Source: Bog-756 sp035531955
Lineage (GTDB): Bacteria; Actinomycetota; Acidimicrobiia; Acidimicrobiales; RAAP-2
DNA: 50,285 bases
Direction of reading: 5' to 3'
Assembly: GCA_035531955.1 (NCBI GenBank)
Contig: DATKRZ010000097.1
Location: forward strand, 1-50,285
A model generated the notes under the pieces. That model did not search any database. It saw only the letters and a program-made list of their open reading frames with translations, and was not told the DNA's origin. Positions within the stretch are counted from its first letter, which is position 1. Every line of letters begins with the position of its first letter. Both the position numbers and the translations under genes were made by a program. Below are positions 15,101-23,626 of this stretch, piece after piece.

Positions 15101-16638
15101 GCGGGGCCCCTGTGACCCCGGTCGGAGCGCCCGGAGGCAAGGCCGCCAGCGCCCCTCTGTTGGGCCGGGAGGCCGAGCCCACGATCTTCGAGCTGTCCCA
15201 CCCCGGGAGGCGGGCCTGGTCGTTCCGGACGTCCGGTATCCCGGAACTGCCCGTCGAGGAGTTGGTTCCCGACGCCCATCGCCGCCGCCAGCCGCTCCCC
15301 CTGCCCGAGGTCTCCGAGCGCGATCTGGTCGCCCACTTCACCCGGTTGTCCCACCGTCAGTTTTCGGTGGACCTCGGTGCCTATCCCCTCGGCTCGTGCA
15401 CGATGAAGTACAACCCGAAGGTGTGCGACGCGGTGGCCGGTCTCCCCGGTCTGGCCGGGGTACATCCGGCGGCACCGGCTTCTCTGACCCAAGGTTGGCT
15501 GGCACTGCTCGTGGAGCTCGAGGAGACCCTCTGCGAGATCACCGGGATGGCCGCGGCCACCCTGCAGCCGGCGGCCGGCGCTGCCGGCGAGCTCACCGGG
15601 CTGCTGCTCATGCGGGCATGGCACGAGGCTCGGGGCTCGAAGCGGACCAAGGTGATCATCCCCGACTCGGCGCACGGTACCAATCCGGCCTCGGTCACCT
15701 TGGGGGGATACGAGGTGGTCACCGTGCCGAGCGACGACCGCGGCTGCGTCGACATGGCGGCACTGGCCACGGTGCTCGACGAGGACGTGGCCGGCATCAT
15801 GCTCACCAACCCCAACACCCTGGGGCTGTTCGAGGAGGAGATCGCCGCCATCGCCGCCGCCGTCCACCAGGTGGGGGGACTGCTCTACTACGACGGTGCC
15901 AACCTCAACGCCATCCTCGGTGTGGTCCGCCCCGGCGACATGGGATTCGACATCGTCCACATGAACCTCCACAAGACCTTCGCCACCCCCCACGGCGGGG
16001 GAGGGCCCGGGGCCGGACCCGTAGCCGTCTCCGAGCGCCTGGTCCCGTTCCTCCCCGGTCCACGCGCCATGCGGGTGGATTCCGACGACCAGTCCCCGGT
16101 CTACGAGTGGACGGTGCCGCCACGGTCGATCGGGAGGATGCACACCTGGCACGGCAACGCGCTCGTCCTGGCCCGGGCACTCGCCTACATCCTGGCCAAC
16201 GGGGGAGACGGCCTGCGCAAGATCGCGGAGACAGCGGTGCTCAATGCCAACTGGATCCGGCGGCGCCTGGCCGGGACCTACGACGTCCCCTTCGACCGGC
16301 CGTGCATGCACGAGGTCGTGCTCTCGGTCCGCACCATCAAGCAGGCTCACGGGGTCCGGGCCCTGGACGTGGCCAAGCGGCTGCTCGAAGAAGGATTCCA
16401 CGCGCCCACCGTGTACTTCCCCCTCATCGTGGAGGAGGCGCTGATGATCGAGCCCACCGAGACCGAGAGCCCCCAGACCCTCGAGGCCCTGGCCGAGTCC
16501 CTCGAGCGGATCGCCTCCGAGGCGAACGATCGACCGGACGGCTGGATGGCCGAATTCCCCCACGGGACACCGGTGCGCAGGGTGGACGAGGCCCGGGCCG
16601 CCCGGACCCTGGTCCCAACATTCGACGCCCGCGACTGA
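15097..16638 (+). CDS. gcvPB: Glycine dehydrogenase (decarboxylating) subunit 2
   Basis: 513 aa; the ATG overlaps the gcvPA stop (ATGA), so the two subunits are translationally coupled. The PLP-binding lysine is K293 in HMNLHKTFATPHGGGGPGAG. Other conserved segments are YPLGSCTMKYNPK, PAAGAAGELTGLLLMRAW, DSAHGTNPASV and LTNPNTLGLFE. It is slightly longer than many GcvPB proteins because of an N-terminal extension rich in Gly/Ala/Pro (first 25 residues). Confidence 0.95.
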   Translation: MSGAPVTPVGAPGGKAASAPLLGREAEPTIFELSHPGRRAWSFRTSGIPELPVEELVPDAHRRRQPLPLPEVSERDLVAHFTRLSHRQFSVDLGAYPLGSCTMKYNPKVCDAVAGLPGLAGVHPAAPASLTQGWLALLVELEETLCEITGMAAATLQPAAGAAGELTGLLLMRAWHEARGSKRTKVIIPDSAHGTNPASVTLGGYEVVTVPSDDRGCVDMAALATVLDEDVAGIMLTNPNTLGLFEEEIAAIAAAVHQVGGLLYYDGANLNAILGVVRPGDMGFDIVHMNLHKTFATPHGGGGPGAGPVAVSERLVPFLPGPRAMRVDSDDQSPVYEWTVPPRSIGRMHTWHGNALVLARALAYILANGGDGLRKIAETAVLNANWIRRRLAGTYDVPFDRPCMHEVVLSVRTIKQAHGVRALDVAKRLLEEGFHAPTVYFPLIVEEALMIEPTETESPQTLEALAESLERIASEANDRPDGWMAEFPHGTPVRRVDEARAARTLVPTFDARD

Positions 16639-16656
16639 GACGGGCCTTCCCCGACC

Positions 16657-17148
16657 GTGGACGGCATCTTCACCACCCGCTTCGTGGATCCCTACCTGCG
16701 GTTCCACAAGTACATCTACGAGAAGTCCGACGGTCGTATCGGGAAGCACAGCAATCGGGTACCGGCCCTGCTCCTCACGACGACCGGGCGCAAGTCCGGG
16801 CTACCCCGAAGCAACGGCCTCACCTACTGCCGCGACCGGGGCGACCTCATCGTGGTGGCCTCCAACGGGGGGAGTGACCGGCCGCCGGCGTGGCTGCTGA
16901 ACCTCCAGGCCAATCCCGCAGTGACCGTCCGGGTGGGCCGCCGGGTGATGACCGCCAGCGCACGGGTGGCCGGTAGCGAGGAACGGGCACAGCTCTGGCC
17001 CCTGGTCAACCGGACCAATCGGGGAATGTCACGCCTCTTCCACCCGGGGGTCAGCGGCCGCTACGACGTCTACCAGGGCCACACGTCCCGGGAGATTCCG
17101 GTGGTCATCATCACCCCCGACCGCGACCCACTCCAGGGCGTCGTCTGA
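16657..17148 (+). CDS. Nitroreductase/deazaflavin (F420)-dependent oxidoreductase, Ddn family
   Basis: 163 aa, GTG start at 16657, 18 bp after gcvPB. The split beta-barrel family PF04075 is shown by LLLTTTGRKSGLPRSNGLTY, LIVVASNGGSDRPPAWLLNL, NPAVTVRVG and the tail FHPGVSGRYDVYQ. Members such as mycobacterial Ddn use F420H2 to reduce quinones and nitro compounds. It implies the host makes F420. Substrate unknown; although close to gcvPB, no functional link is evident. Confidence 0.85.
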   Translation: MDGIFTTRFVDPYLRFHKYIYEKSDGRIGKHSNRVPALLLTTTGRKSGLPRSNGLTYCRDRGDLIVVASNGGSDRPPAWLLNLQANPAVTVRVGRRVMTASARVAGSEERAQLWPLVNRTNRGMSRLFHPGVSGRYDVYQGHTSREIPVVIITPDRDPLQGVV

Positions 17149-17185
17149 GCGCACCTGCTACACCGGCGCCACCGGTCGTGCCGGA

Positions 17186-17950
<765 letters not shown>

Positions 17951-18991
17951 GGTTTCCTCCTCGACTTCGCGGCAGCGCCGTCGCACCACCTCCGAGGGCG
18001 GTCCTGAGCCATACTACGCCCGGCACGGCTACGGGGCAGCCCGCCCATTGCCTCAGCGACGGGCCCGCTTCGTGTCATGGCTCCCTGACGACCTCTCCAG
18101 GCCCGACCTCGAACAAGGGGCCGGAGGGGTCCGCGGGTGGTCACGGACAAAGTCGGCATCGACCGGACTCGCCGCCGCCGCACCCCGCACCGCCGGCCGA
18201 GTCGAACACCCGCTCGAAGGCACATCGGTACCCTCGAGCCACGCCATCCGGTTCCGGTGCCAGAACTGACGGTCCCCGGTGAGCGGGACCGAAAAGGGTC
18301 CAGGGACAGGGGCGGAAAGGGGGATCGAGGCTCTCTTCGGTCCACTACCTTCGTATCCACATTAGTTGACATAATGTACATTATCGGCGGGCTGGGTGGG
18401 ACGTTGGAGGACAGCCGGAGTGCGTCCCATGGTCGAATACACCCTGTGCACAGGCCATGAACCCATCGGGTGGCCTGCAAGGCACAGGCCGTGCCACACC
18501 ACCTTGTCTGCTCCTGGATCTGACGTCCACCGACGTGCCGCCCGCGGCGAGCTGCTCCGCTGGTCCCGGCCCGAATCGTTCGACGGAGTCTGCCGACGCT
18601 GTGCGACGCCGCTCGGCGACGGCAAATTGTCGCAACATGCGGCGGGTCGACTTGGAAGCTATTCCGTCACGGTGACGTATCTCGAGGGAAGGGCCCCGAG
18701 TCCGAAGTGGTCGGGTTCGTATGCTGCCGGGCGGCGAGCCCGTCTCGTCAGCACCCAGCGGCCCGGGGCCGGGGATCCCACCAGCAGAGGCAGTAGCTAA
18801 GGGCCCCGGCCAATCGTCGGGGTTCCCGCTCGTCGATGCGGTCGTCCTCACCGGTGGCGAGAGGATCGCCAACCAGCGGACCGAGGGCATCCTGCAATGG
18901 ATGGCCCCGAAAGCGGATACGCCGGTGACCGTGCCGTCGACGGACCCCCATGCCGGTGATCCCCGTTGCCCGTCGGCGCGAGAATCCTCGG
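17951..18991. other. Gene-poor kilobase between the aldolase and GNAT genes
   Basis: Several frames stay open here, but their third-position GC is well below that of the neighbours and none matches a family I know. A plus-strand frame starting at ATG 18429 (with a FDGVCRRCATPLGD stretch) is the least unlikely candidate. The notable structure is the AT-rich palindrome at 18359-18384. Confidence 0.5.
18359..18384. promoter_or_regulatory. AT-rich operator: 14-bp perfect palindrome plus an extra half-site
   Basis: ATAATGTACATTAT (18371-18384) is a perfect palindrome. A third half-site ACATTA (18359-18364) precedes it, so the order is ACATTA-N7-TAATGT-ACATTA. TTGACA (18367-18371 and next base) overlaps, giving a possible -35 box. 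In DNA of about 70% GC this is a clear outlier. Which gene it controls is uncertain: the aldolase (minus) starts 409 bp away and the GNAT gene (plus) over 600 bp away. Confidence 0.5.
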
Positions 18992-19501
18992 ATGCGAACC
19001 GTCCGACCCGCAGAAGTGGCCGACAAGCAAGCGGTCGCCGAAGTCCACGTTCGATCGTGGCAGGAGGCCTACCGGGGGCTGATGCCCGATGCCTATTTGG
19101 ACGGCTTGGATCCCGACGAGCGCGCCGCCCGGTACACCTTCGGATCCGATGACCCGCTCCGCCGATCGACCATCGTATCCGCCGTGGACGGGATCATCGA
19201 CGGATTCGCCACCATGGGACCGACCCGTGATGCCGACCTTCCCGGTTCCGGTGAGGTCTACGCCATCTATGTGGACCCCGGATCATGGGGGCTCGGTGTC
19301 GGACGGCTCTTGATGGAAGCAACCCGCTCGCGGCTCAGCCATCTGGGTTGCACCCAGGCGCTTCTCTGGGTGCTCGAGGGCAACGGGCGCGCCAGGCGCT
19401 TCTACGAGATCGACGGATGGGTACTGGACGACACCCACAGGAGCGAATCGCGGTGGGGTGTGACGACCAACGAGATTCGCTACCGGCGGGCGCTGCCCTG
19501 A
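18992..19501 (+). CDS. GNAT-family N-acetyltransferase
   Basis: 169 aa. ATG 18992 is preferred over an in-frame ATG at 18950 because the domain starts at once with MRTVRPAEVADKQAVAEVH. The acetyl-CoA binding loop appears as VYAIYVDPGSWGLGVGRLLM (motif A, Q/R-x-x-G-x-G/A variant W-G-L-G-V-G), followed by ALLWVLEGNGRARRFYEIDG. Substrate unknown; the SWQEAYRGLMPDAYLDGL segment is common in acetyltransferases acting on small molecules. No strong ribosome binding site. Confidence 0.85.
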   Translation: MRTVRPAEVADKQAVAEVHVRSWQEAYRGLMPDAYLDGLDPDERAARYTFGSDDPLRRSTIVSAVDGIIDGFATMGPTRDADLPGSGEVYAIYVDPGSWGLGVGRLLMEATRSRLSHLGCTQALLWVLEGNGRARRFYEIDGWVLDDTHRSESRWGVTTNEIRYRRALP

Positions 19502-19878
19502 TCGGTGCCATCCGGTCCAGTCACTCGTTTCGTGTGGTCGCGGCGTGGCGGGGATCCATTGGGGGCAAACTCACCTCGATTCGCACTCCGATGGTTTCGC
19601 CCCAACGGTGGAGAGCGCGGGCCAACCAGCTCGTGCATTGGGTGTGTCCTCAATCGTTGTATGGCGCCCCCGTTCCGGGGCCCGACGCCTAACGTCCTCC
19701 TCGGTGGTGCCGAGTGTCCGGATCGGCCGGGTGGGCGGGAGGGGCGTATTCGGTCGGAGCGGATACCGGGCGCCAATGAAGGTGACGACATGCCATCTGC
19801 AGGGACACAGCCGAGGGGTGCTCAGCCAGAGAAGCTGACCGCTGGCTAGTGTGCCCGTACACAAGGAAGGGGCGTTGC
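19502..19878. other. Intergenic stretch before the acyltransferase gene
   Basis: About 375 bases with no convincing gene or repeat. AAGGAAGG at 19863-19870, close to the right edge, is the ribosome binding site of the acyltransferase. Confidence 0.45.
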
Positions 19879-21993
19879 ATGGCGCTGCAGAGCACAGCGG
19901 TGGTCGACCGGCGGTACCTCGCATCGGGCGACGAGGCGGGGACTGCCCCCGGCGATCGGCGCTTCAGGCCCGATGTCGAGGGTCTGCGTGCCGTTGCAGT
20001 GCTCTTGGTCGTCCTTTTCCACGCCGGTGTGCCCGGACTCAGTGGGGATTTCGTAGGCGTCGACGTGTTCTTCGTCATCTCCGGTTTCGTGATCACCGGA
20101 GTGCTCTTGCGGGAACGCTCCTCGGACCACCGTACGTCCATCCTGGCCTTCTACGGTCGTAGGTGCCGGCGCATCATCCCCGCCGCGACCCTCGTCATCA
20201 TCGTCACGACCGTCGCCGCCTATGCCGTGCTCGGGGCGGTGGGCGGCAATCAGACCGCGGTCGGCGGTAGGTGGGCGGCTGTCTTTCTTGCGAACTTTCA
20301 TTTCGCCTCCATAGGGACGAACTACCTGACGGCGACGCAACCGCCTTCGCCACTCCAGAACTTCTGGTCCCTCGCCGTGGAAGAGCAGTTCTACCTCGTC
20401 TACCCCACCCTCTTCCTGCTCGTTGCCTGGGCGCCGGTCCGTTTTGCGTTTCGTTCCCGCTTGGCCGTCGGGTTGGCCGCGGTCATCGTTGTGTCATTCG
20501 CAACGTCGGTCATTCAGACTTCGACGGAGTCGACCATCGCCTATTTCTCGCCGTTCACCCGGGCGTGGGAGCTGGCGCTCGGCGCGCTGATCGCCGTTGC
20601 GACTCCGTGGCTCCTGAGCGTCTCCCACCGATGGGCAGCGACGATGACATGGGTCGGGCTGGGCGCCGTCGTAGTAGCCGCGGTCCGGTTCAATGCTGAT
20701 ACGGCCTATCCCGGATGGCGGGTGGCGGTTCCCGTCGTCGGGACCGGTCTCGTGATCGCCGGTGGTACCGCGGCTCCGGGCAGGGGGGCCGAAGCGTTGC
20801 TCCGTCTCGCTCCCTTCAGACAGTTGGGACGGCTTTCCTACTCGCTGTACCTCTGGCACTGGCCGATTCTGATACTGGCCGCCGAATCAGCGGGTAAGTC
20901 CACGTTGCCCCTGCCTGTGGCCATGGGATGGCTGCTGGTGGCATTGCTGGCGTCAGTTCTGACCTACCGCTTCGTCGAGAATCCGGTGCGGCACCTGAAA
21001 TTCGCCCTCCGCCACCGATGGGCCAGTGTGGGATTGGGAATAGGGCTGGTAGCGATCACATTGTCCGTCCTGACCGTTCAGATCCAGGCCCATGCCGGCA
21101 GCGTTGTCGGTGCGACAGCCCCGGCGGGTGCCGTCAACTCTGCGTCGAGCGACCAAGTCGACCAATTGGTCGCCTCGGCCGTGCGCACGCGGTCCCTTCC
21201 GGCCGGCACCGTCCCCCCCTCGTGGGGTGGCCCTCCGCAACCGAGCGGATGTCAACTCAGCCCCGGCCAGACGAGAGCTCCGAGCTGTGTGTTCGGCGAT
21301 CCGCACGGAGATCACACGATGGTCGTCTACGGAGACTCACACGCGGCCATGTGGTTCCAGACATTGGACGACATAGCCACCAGGGCTCACTGGAGACTGA
21401 TCATCTTGTCCAAGGGATCGTGCGCCGCCGACATGCTTCACCTCGTGAATCCACCGGGGTGGGGCACACCGGGTGGTGAGTGGCAAGCCTGCGACCAATG
21501 GCATCGGTGGGCCCTCCACCGCATCAACCAGATCGATCCCAACCTACTCATCGTGACCCAGTTGCCGGGCCTAGGCCCCCACAACGCCAATACGCAGGCT
21601 CAGTGGCAGGGAGGCCTGGAAGCAGTCTTCAGGGCCATCACGGCACCGAATGTCAAATTTGCAGTCCTCGGCAATATCCCACTGTCGCCGAAGGACGGAC
21701 CGTTCTGTCTCGCGCAATACTCGAATGACCTCCGGGTTTGCTCTGGTAGTGCCTCCGACATCGAAACTCCGTGGCGCACCGCGGAGAAGGCGGCAGCCGC
21801 CGCACTCTCCGTCAACGGAATCCCTGTCAACTACATCAATACGATCCCCTGGTTCTGTTCCGGAGATGTCTGTCCTCCCGTGATCGGGCGATACGACGTC
21901 TACACCGACCTCTACCACGTCTCGAGCTCGTATGCCAACTACCTCGAAGGGGTGCTGGCCCGGGCACTCGGGTTCCCGTCGCGCCAGTCCTGA
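19879..21993 (+). CDS. OafA/YrhL-type acyltransferase with C-terminal SGNH domain
   Basis: 704 aa. ATG 19879 follows AAGGAAGG. Residues about 25-385 form the ten-helix acyltransferase_3 domain, beginning RPDVEGLRAVAVLLVVLFHA with the catalytic-type histidine, then GVDVFFVISGFVITG and NFWSLAVEEQFYLVYP. The C-terminal part (about 400-704) is an SGNH hydrolase-like domain with MVVYGDSHAAMWF (nucleophile Ser) and DLYHVSSSYANYL (Asp/His block). Such fusions O-acetylate surface polysaccharides, carrying acyl groups across the membrane. No glycan biosynthesis genes flank it, so the target is unknown. Confidence 0.92.
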   Translation: MALQSTAVVDRRYLASGDEAGTAPGDRRFRPDVEGLRAVAVLLVVLFHAGVPGLSGDFVGVDVFFVISGFVITGVLLRERSSDHRTSILAFYGRRCRRIIPAATLVIIVTTVAAYAVLGAVGGNQTAVGGRWAAVFLANFHFASIGTNYLTATQPPSPLQNFWSLAVEEQFYLVYPTLFLLVAWAPVRFAFRSRLAVGLAAVIVVSFATSVIQTSTESTIAYFSPFTRAWELALGALIAVATPWLLSVSHRWAATMTWVGLGAVVVAAVRFNADTAYPGWRVAVPVVGTGLVIAGGTAAPGRGAEALLRLAPFRQLGRLSYSLYLWHWPILILAAESAGKSTLPLPVAMGWLLVALLASVLTYRFVENPVRHLKFALRHRWASVGLGIGLVAITLSVLTVQIQAHAGSVVGATAPAGAVNSASSDQVDQLVASAVRTRSLPAGTVPPSWGGPPQPSGCQLSPGQTRAPSCVFGDPHGDHTMVVYGDSHAAMWFQTLDDIATRAHWRLIILSKGSCAADMLHLVNPPGWGTPGGEWQACDQWHRWALHRINQIDPNLLIVTQLPGLGPHNANTQAQWQGGLEAVFRAITAPNVKFAVLGNIPLSPKDGPFCLAQYSNDLRVCSGSASDIETPWRTAEKAAAAALSVNGIPVNYINTIPWFCSGDVCPPVIGRYDVYTDLYHVSSSYANYLEGVLARALGFPSRQS

Positions 21994-22095
21994 CGAGCTT
22001 CCTGCATCTGACGAAGTGGCGCTGTGCCCGCGCCCGACCCTCTCCCCCGCTTCCGACCGGATGGCCGGAGGTGCCGGACATACACCCGCAGGCGG

Positions 22096-22449
22096 TCAGT
22101 TCCTCATCGGCTCCACAACCACTCCGATCAGGTCTTTCGCCGACTCGTAGAGGTGCTCGAACGCCTCCCGGTAGGCGCGGGCCCCGGGATTGCCGCCAAG
22201 GTCGGCGCACACATCCTCGATGGCCGACTCGAGCCGGTACAGGCGATCGTGCAGGGACTGCAGATCCGCCTCGCTCACGACGGTCTGCCCGTCTGGGATC
22301 CCCAGCGCGTCGGCCCGGCGGCGGGCCTCGTACGCCCGCTGCCGGTGCGAGCGGCAGCAGAAGACCCGGGGACGGCCCGCCCGGGGCAATTGCTCGATGG
22401 GGCGGTGGCACCAGCCGCACAGCGGCGGCGGATCCGTCAATTTCGTCAC
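22096..22449 (-). CDS. Small zinc-finger protein with C-terminal helices
   Basis: 117 aa, GTG start at 22449. It begins LCGWCHRPIEQLPRAGRPRV and continues FCCRSHRQRAYEARRR: a CxxC...CCxxH zinc site followed by an Arg-rich helix, a pattern shared by many short actinobacterial proteins. The remainder (DLQSLHDRLYRLESAIEDV...) is predicted helical or coiled coil. No ribosome binding site is present; TAGTAT on the minus strand (22457-22462) lies seven bases before the start codon, suggesting a leaderless transcript. A nucleic-acid-binding role is likely but unproven. Confidence 0.7.
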   Translation of the reverse strand: MTKLTDPPPLCGWCHRPIEQLPRAGRPRVFCCRSHRQRAYEARRRADALGIPDGQTVVSEADLQSLHDRLYRLESAIEDVCADLGGNPGARAYREAFEHLYESAKDLIGVVVEPMRN

Positions 22450-22456
22450 GGTGACG

Positions 22457-22462
22457 ATACTA
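22457..22462 (-). promoter_or_regulatory. Likely -10 element giving a leaderless mRNA
   Basis: TAGTAT on the minus strand is a TANNNT-type -10 hexamer ending seven bases before the GTG start at 22449. That is the distance expected when transcription begins at the start codon itself. No Shine-Dalgarno sequence is present to argue against it. Confidence 0.4.
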
Positions 22463-22573
22463 GCCGGGTCTCCTCCAGAAGGTGCCCATCCCGGCCGGCC
22501 CCCCGGTGGCGCCTCTTAGTCGGTGTGCTCCGGTGATTTGCCGCCGGAGATATCCTCGGAAGGGAGCCACCCC

Positions 22574-22825
22574 ATGGAGTACGACCCCGAAGACCTGAAC
22601 TTCGACGACCTCTACGCCGACCAGGCCTATGTCCGTACCTGCGGGAAGTGCGGCGCCCGGACGGTCCCCCGGTGGTCGGAGTCTGCCAGCCTCGAGGAGG
22701 CCCGCCGCTACGGGTGGCGGAGGGTGGCGGCGTCGGATCGGCCGGGTGCCCGGCGGATCGACCTTTGCGGCCTCTGTGCCGAGGAGGCGGGCTTCGGCCC
22801 TCCCTTGGCCGGGTGGGGCTATTGA
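22574..22825 (+). CDS. Small acidic protein with a CxxC...CxxC zinc ribbon
   Basis: 83 aa. ATG 22574 follows GAAGGGAG. An acidic N-terminus (MEYDPEDLNFDDLYAD) leads into RTCGKCGARTVPRW and, after a helical insert, DLCGLCAEEAGFG. The two CxxC knuckles about 40 residues apart should bind one zinc. I do not recognise a named family. It is divergent from the zinc-finger gene on its left and almost abuts the methyltransferase on its right (13 bp), suggesting co-expression with the latter. Confidence 0.65.
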   Translation: MEYDPEDLNFDDLYADQAYVRTCGKCGARTVPRWSESASLEEARRYGWRRVAASDRPGARRIDLCGLCAEEAGFGPPLAGWGY

Positions 22826-22838
22826 CCCCGGGCCGGGG

Positions 22839-23606
22839 GTGCCGTTGATCCGGTCGTCAGGCGACGTCGACTACGGGCGGCTGGGCGACGGCTACGCCCG
22901 CCGGCGCCGCCCCGATCCGAGCATCGCCGCGCTCATCCACCACGCCCTCGGGTCGTCACGTACCGTCCTCAACGTCGGGGCCGGTGCGGGCTCCTACGAG
23001 CCGGAGGACCGTGCGGTCGTCGCCGTCGAGCCCGCCGAGTCGATGATCGCGCAGCGTACCGACCGCCACTCCCCCGCCGTCCGGGCCGTGGCCGGAGCGC
23101 TCCCCCTGGCCGACGGCGCCGTCGATGCCTCGATGGCCACCGTGACCGTCCACCAGTGGCCAGACCCGGTCGCCGGCGTCCTCGAGATGCGCAGAGTGAC
23201 CACCGGGCGGGTGGTCGTCCTCACCTTCGATCCGGTGGAGCTGGACCGCCTGTGGATCGCCGACTGCGCGCCGGAACTGATCGAGGTCGAGTCTCGCCGC
23301 TATCCGGCGGTCGCCACACTGGCCGAGGCGTTGGGCCCCGGCACCGGTGTGCATGCGGTGCCCATCCACCTCGACTGCCCCGACGGCTTCACCGAGGCGT
23401 TCTACGGCCGGCCCGAGGCCTTCTTGGACCCGCAGGTGCGCAGGGCCCAGTCGGCATGGTCCTTCCTCGACCGCGCCGACGAGGAACGGGCGGTCGAGGC
23501 ACTCGCCGCCGATCTGGCCTCGGGACGCTGGGACGAGCGCCACGGGCACCTGCGGACCCAGGCCCGCTTCGACGGTGCCGTCCGGCTGATCGTCAGTGGA
23601 TCGTGA
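22839..23606 (+). CDS. SAM-dependent methyltransferase (class I)
   Basis: 255 aa from GTG 22839. The SAM-binding motif I is TVLNVGAGAGSYEP, followed by acidic VVAVEPAESM, then AVAGALPLADGAVDASMATV and VTVHQWPDPVAGVLEMRRV, the Methyltransf_11 layout. The C-terminal part (RFDGAVRLIVSG) is also seen in similar actinobacterial enzymes. Substrate unknown. It follows the zinc-ribbon gene by 13 bp and converges on the GH3 gene. Confidence 0.85.
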   Translation: MPLIRSSGDVDYGRLGDGYARRRRPDPSIAALIHHALGSSRTVLNVGAGAGSYEPEDRAVVAVEPAESMIAQRTDRHSPAVRAVAGALPLADGAVDASMATVTVHQWPDPVAGVLEMRRVTTGRVVVLTFDPVELDRLWIADCAPELIEVESRRYPAVATLAEALGPGTGVHAVPIHLDCPDGFTEAFYGRPEAFLDPQVRRAQSAWSFLDRADEERAVEALAADLASGRWDERHGHLRTQARFDGAVRLIVSGS

Positions 23607-23626
23607 GCCTGCCGGCCCGGTCCGGG

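Noticed and set aside
18429..18800. Possible small protein with CxxC (FDGVCRRCATPL)
   Set aside because: Third-position GC is low for this genome, the ribosome binding site is absent and only one CxxC pair is convincing.
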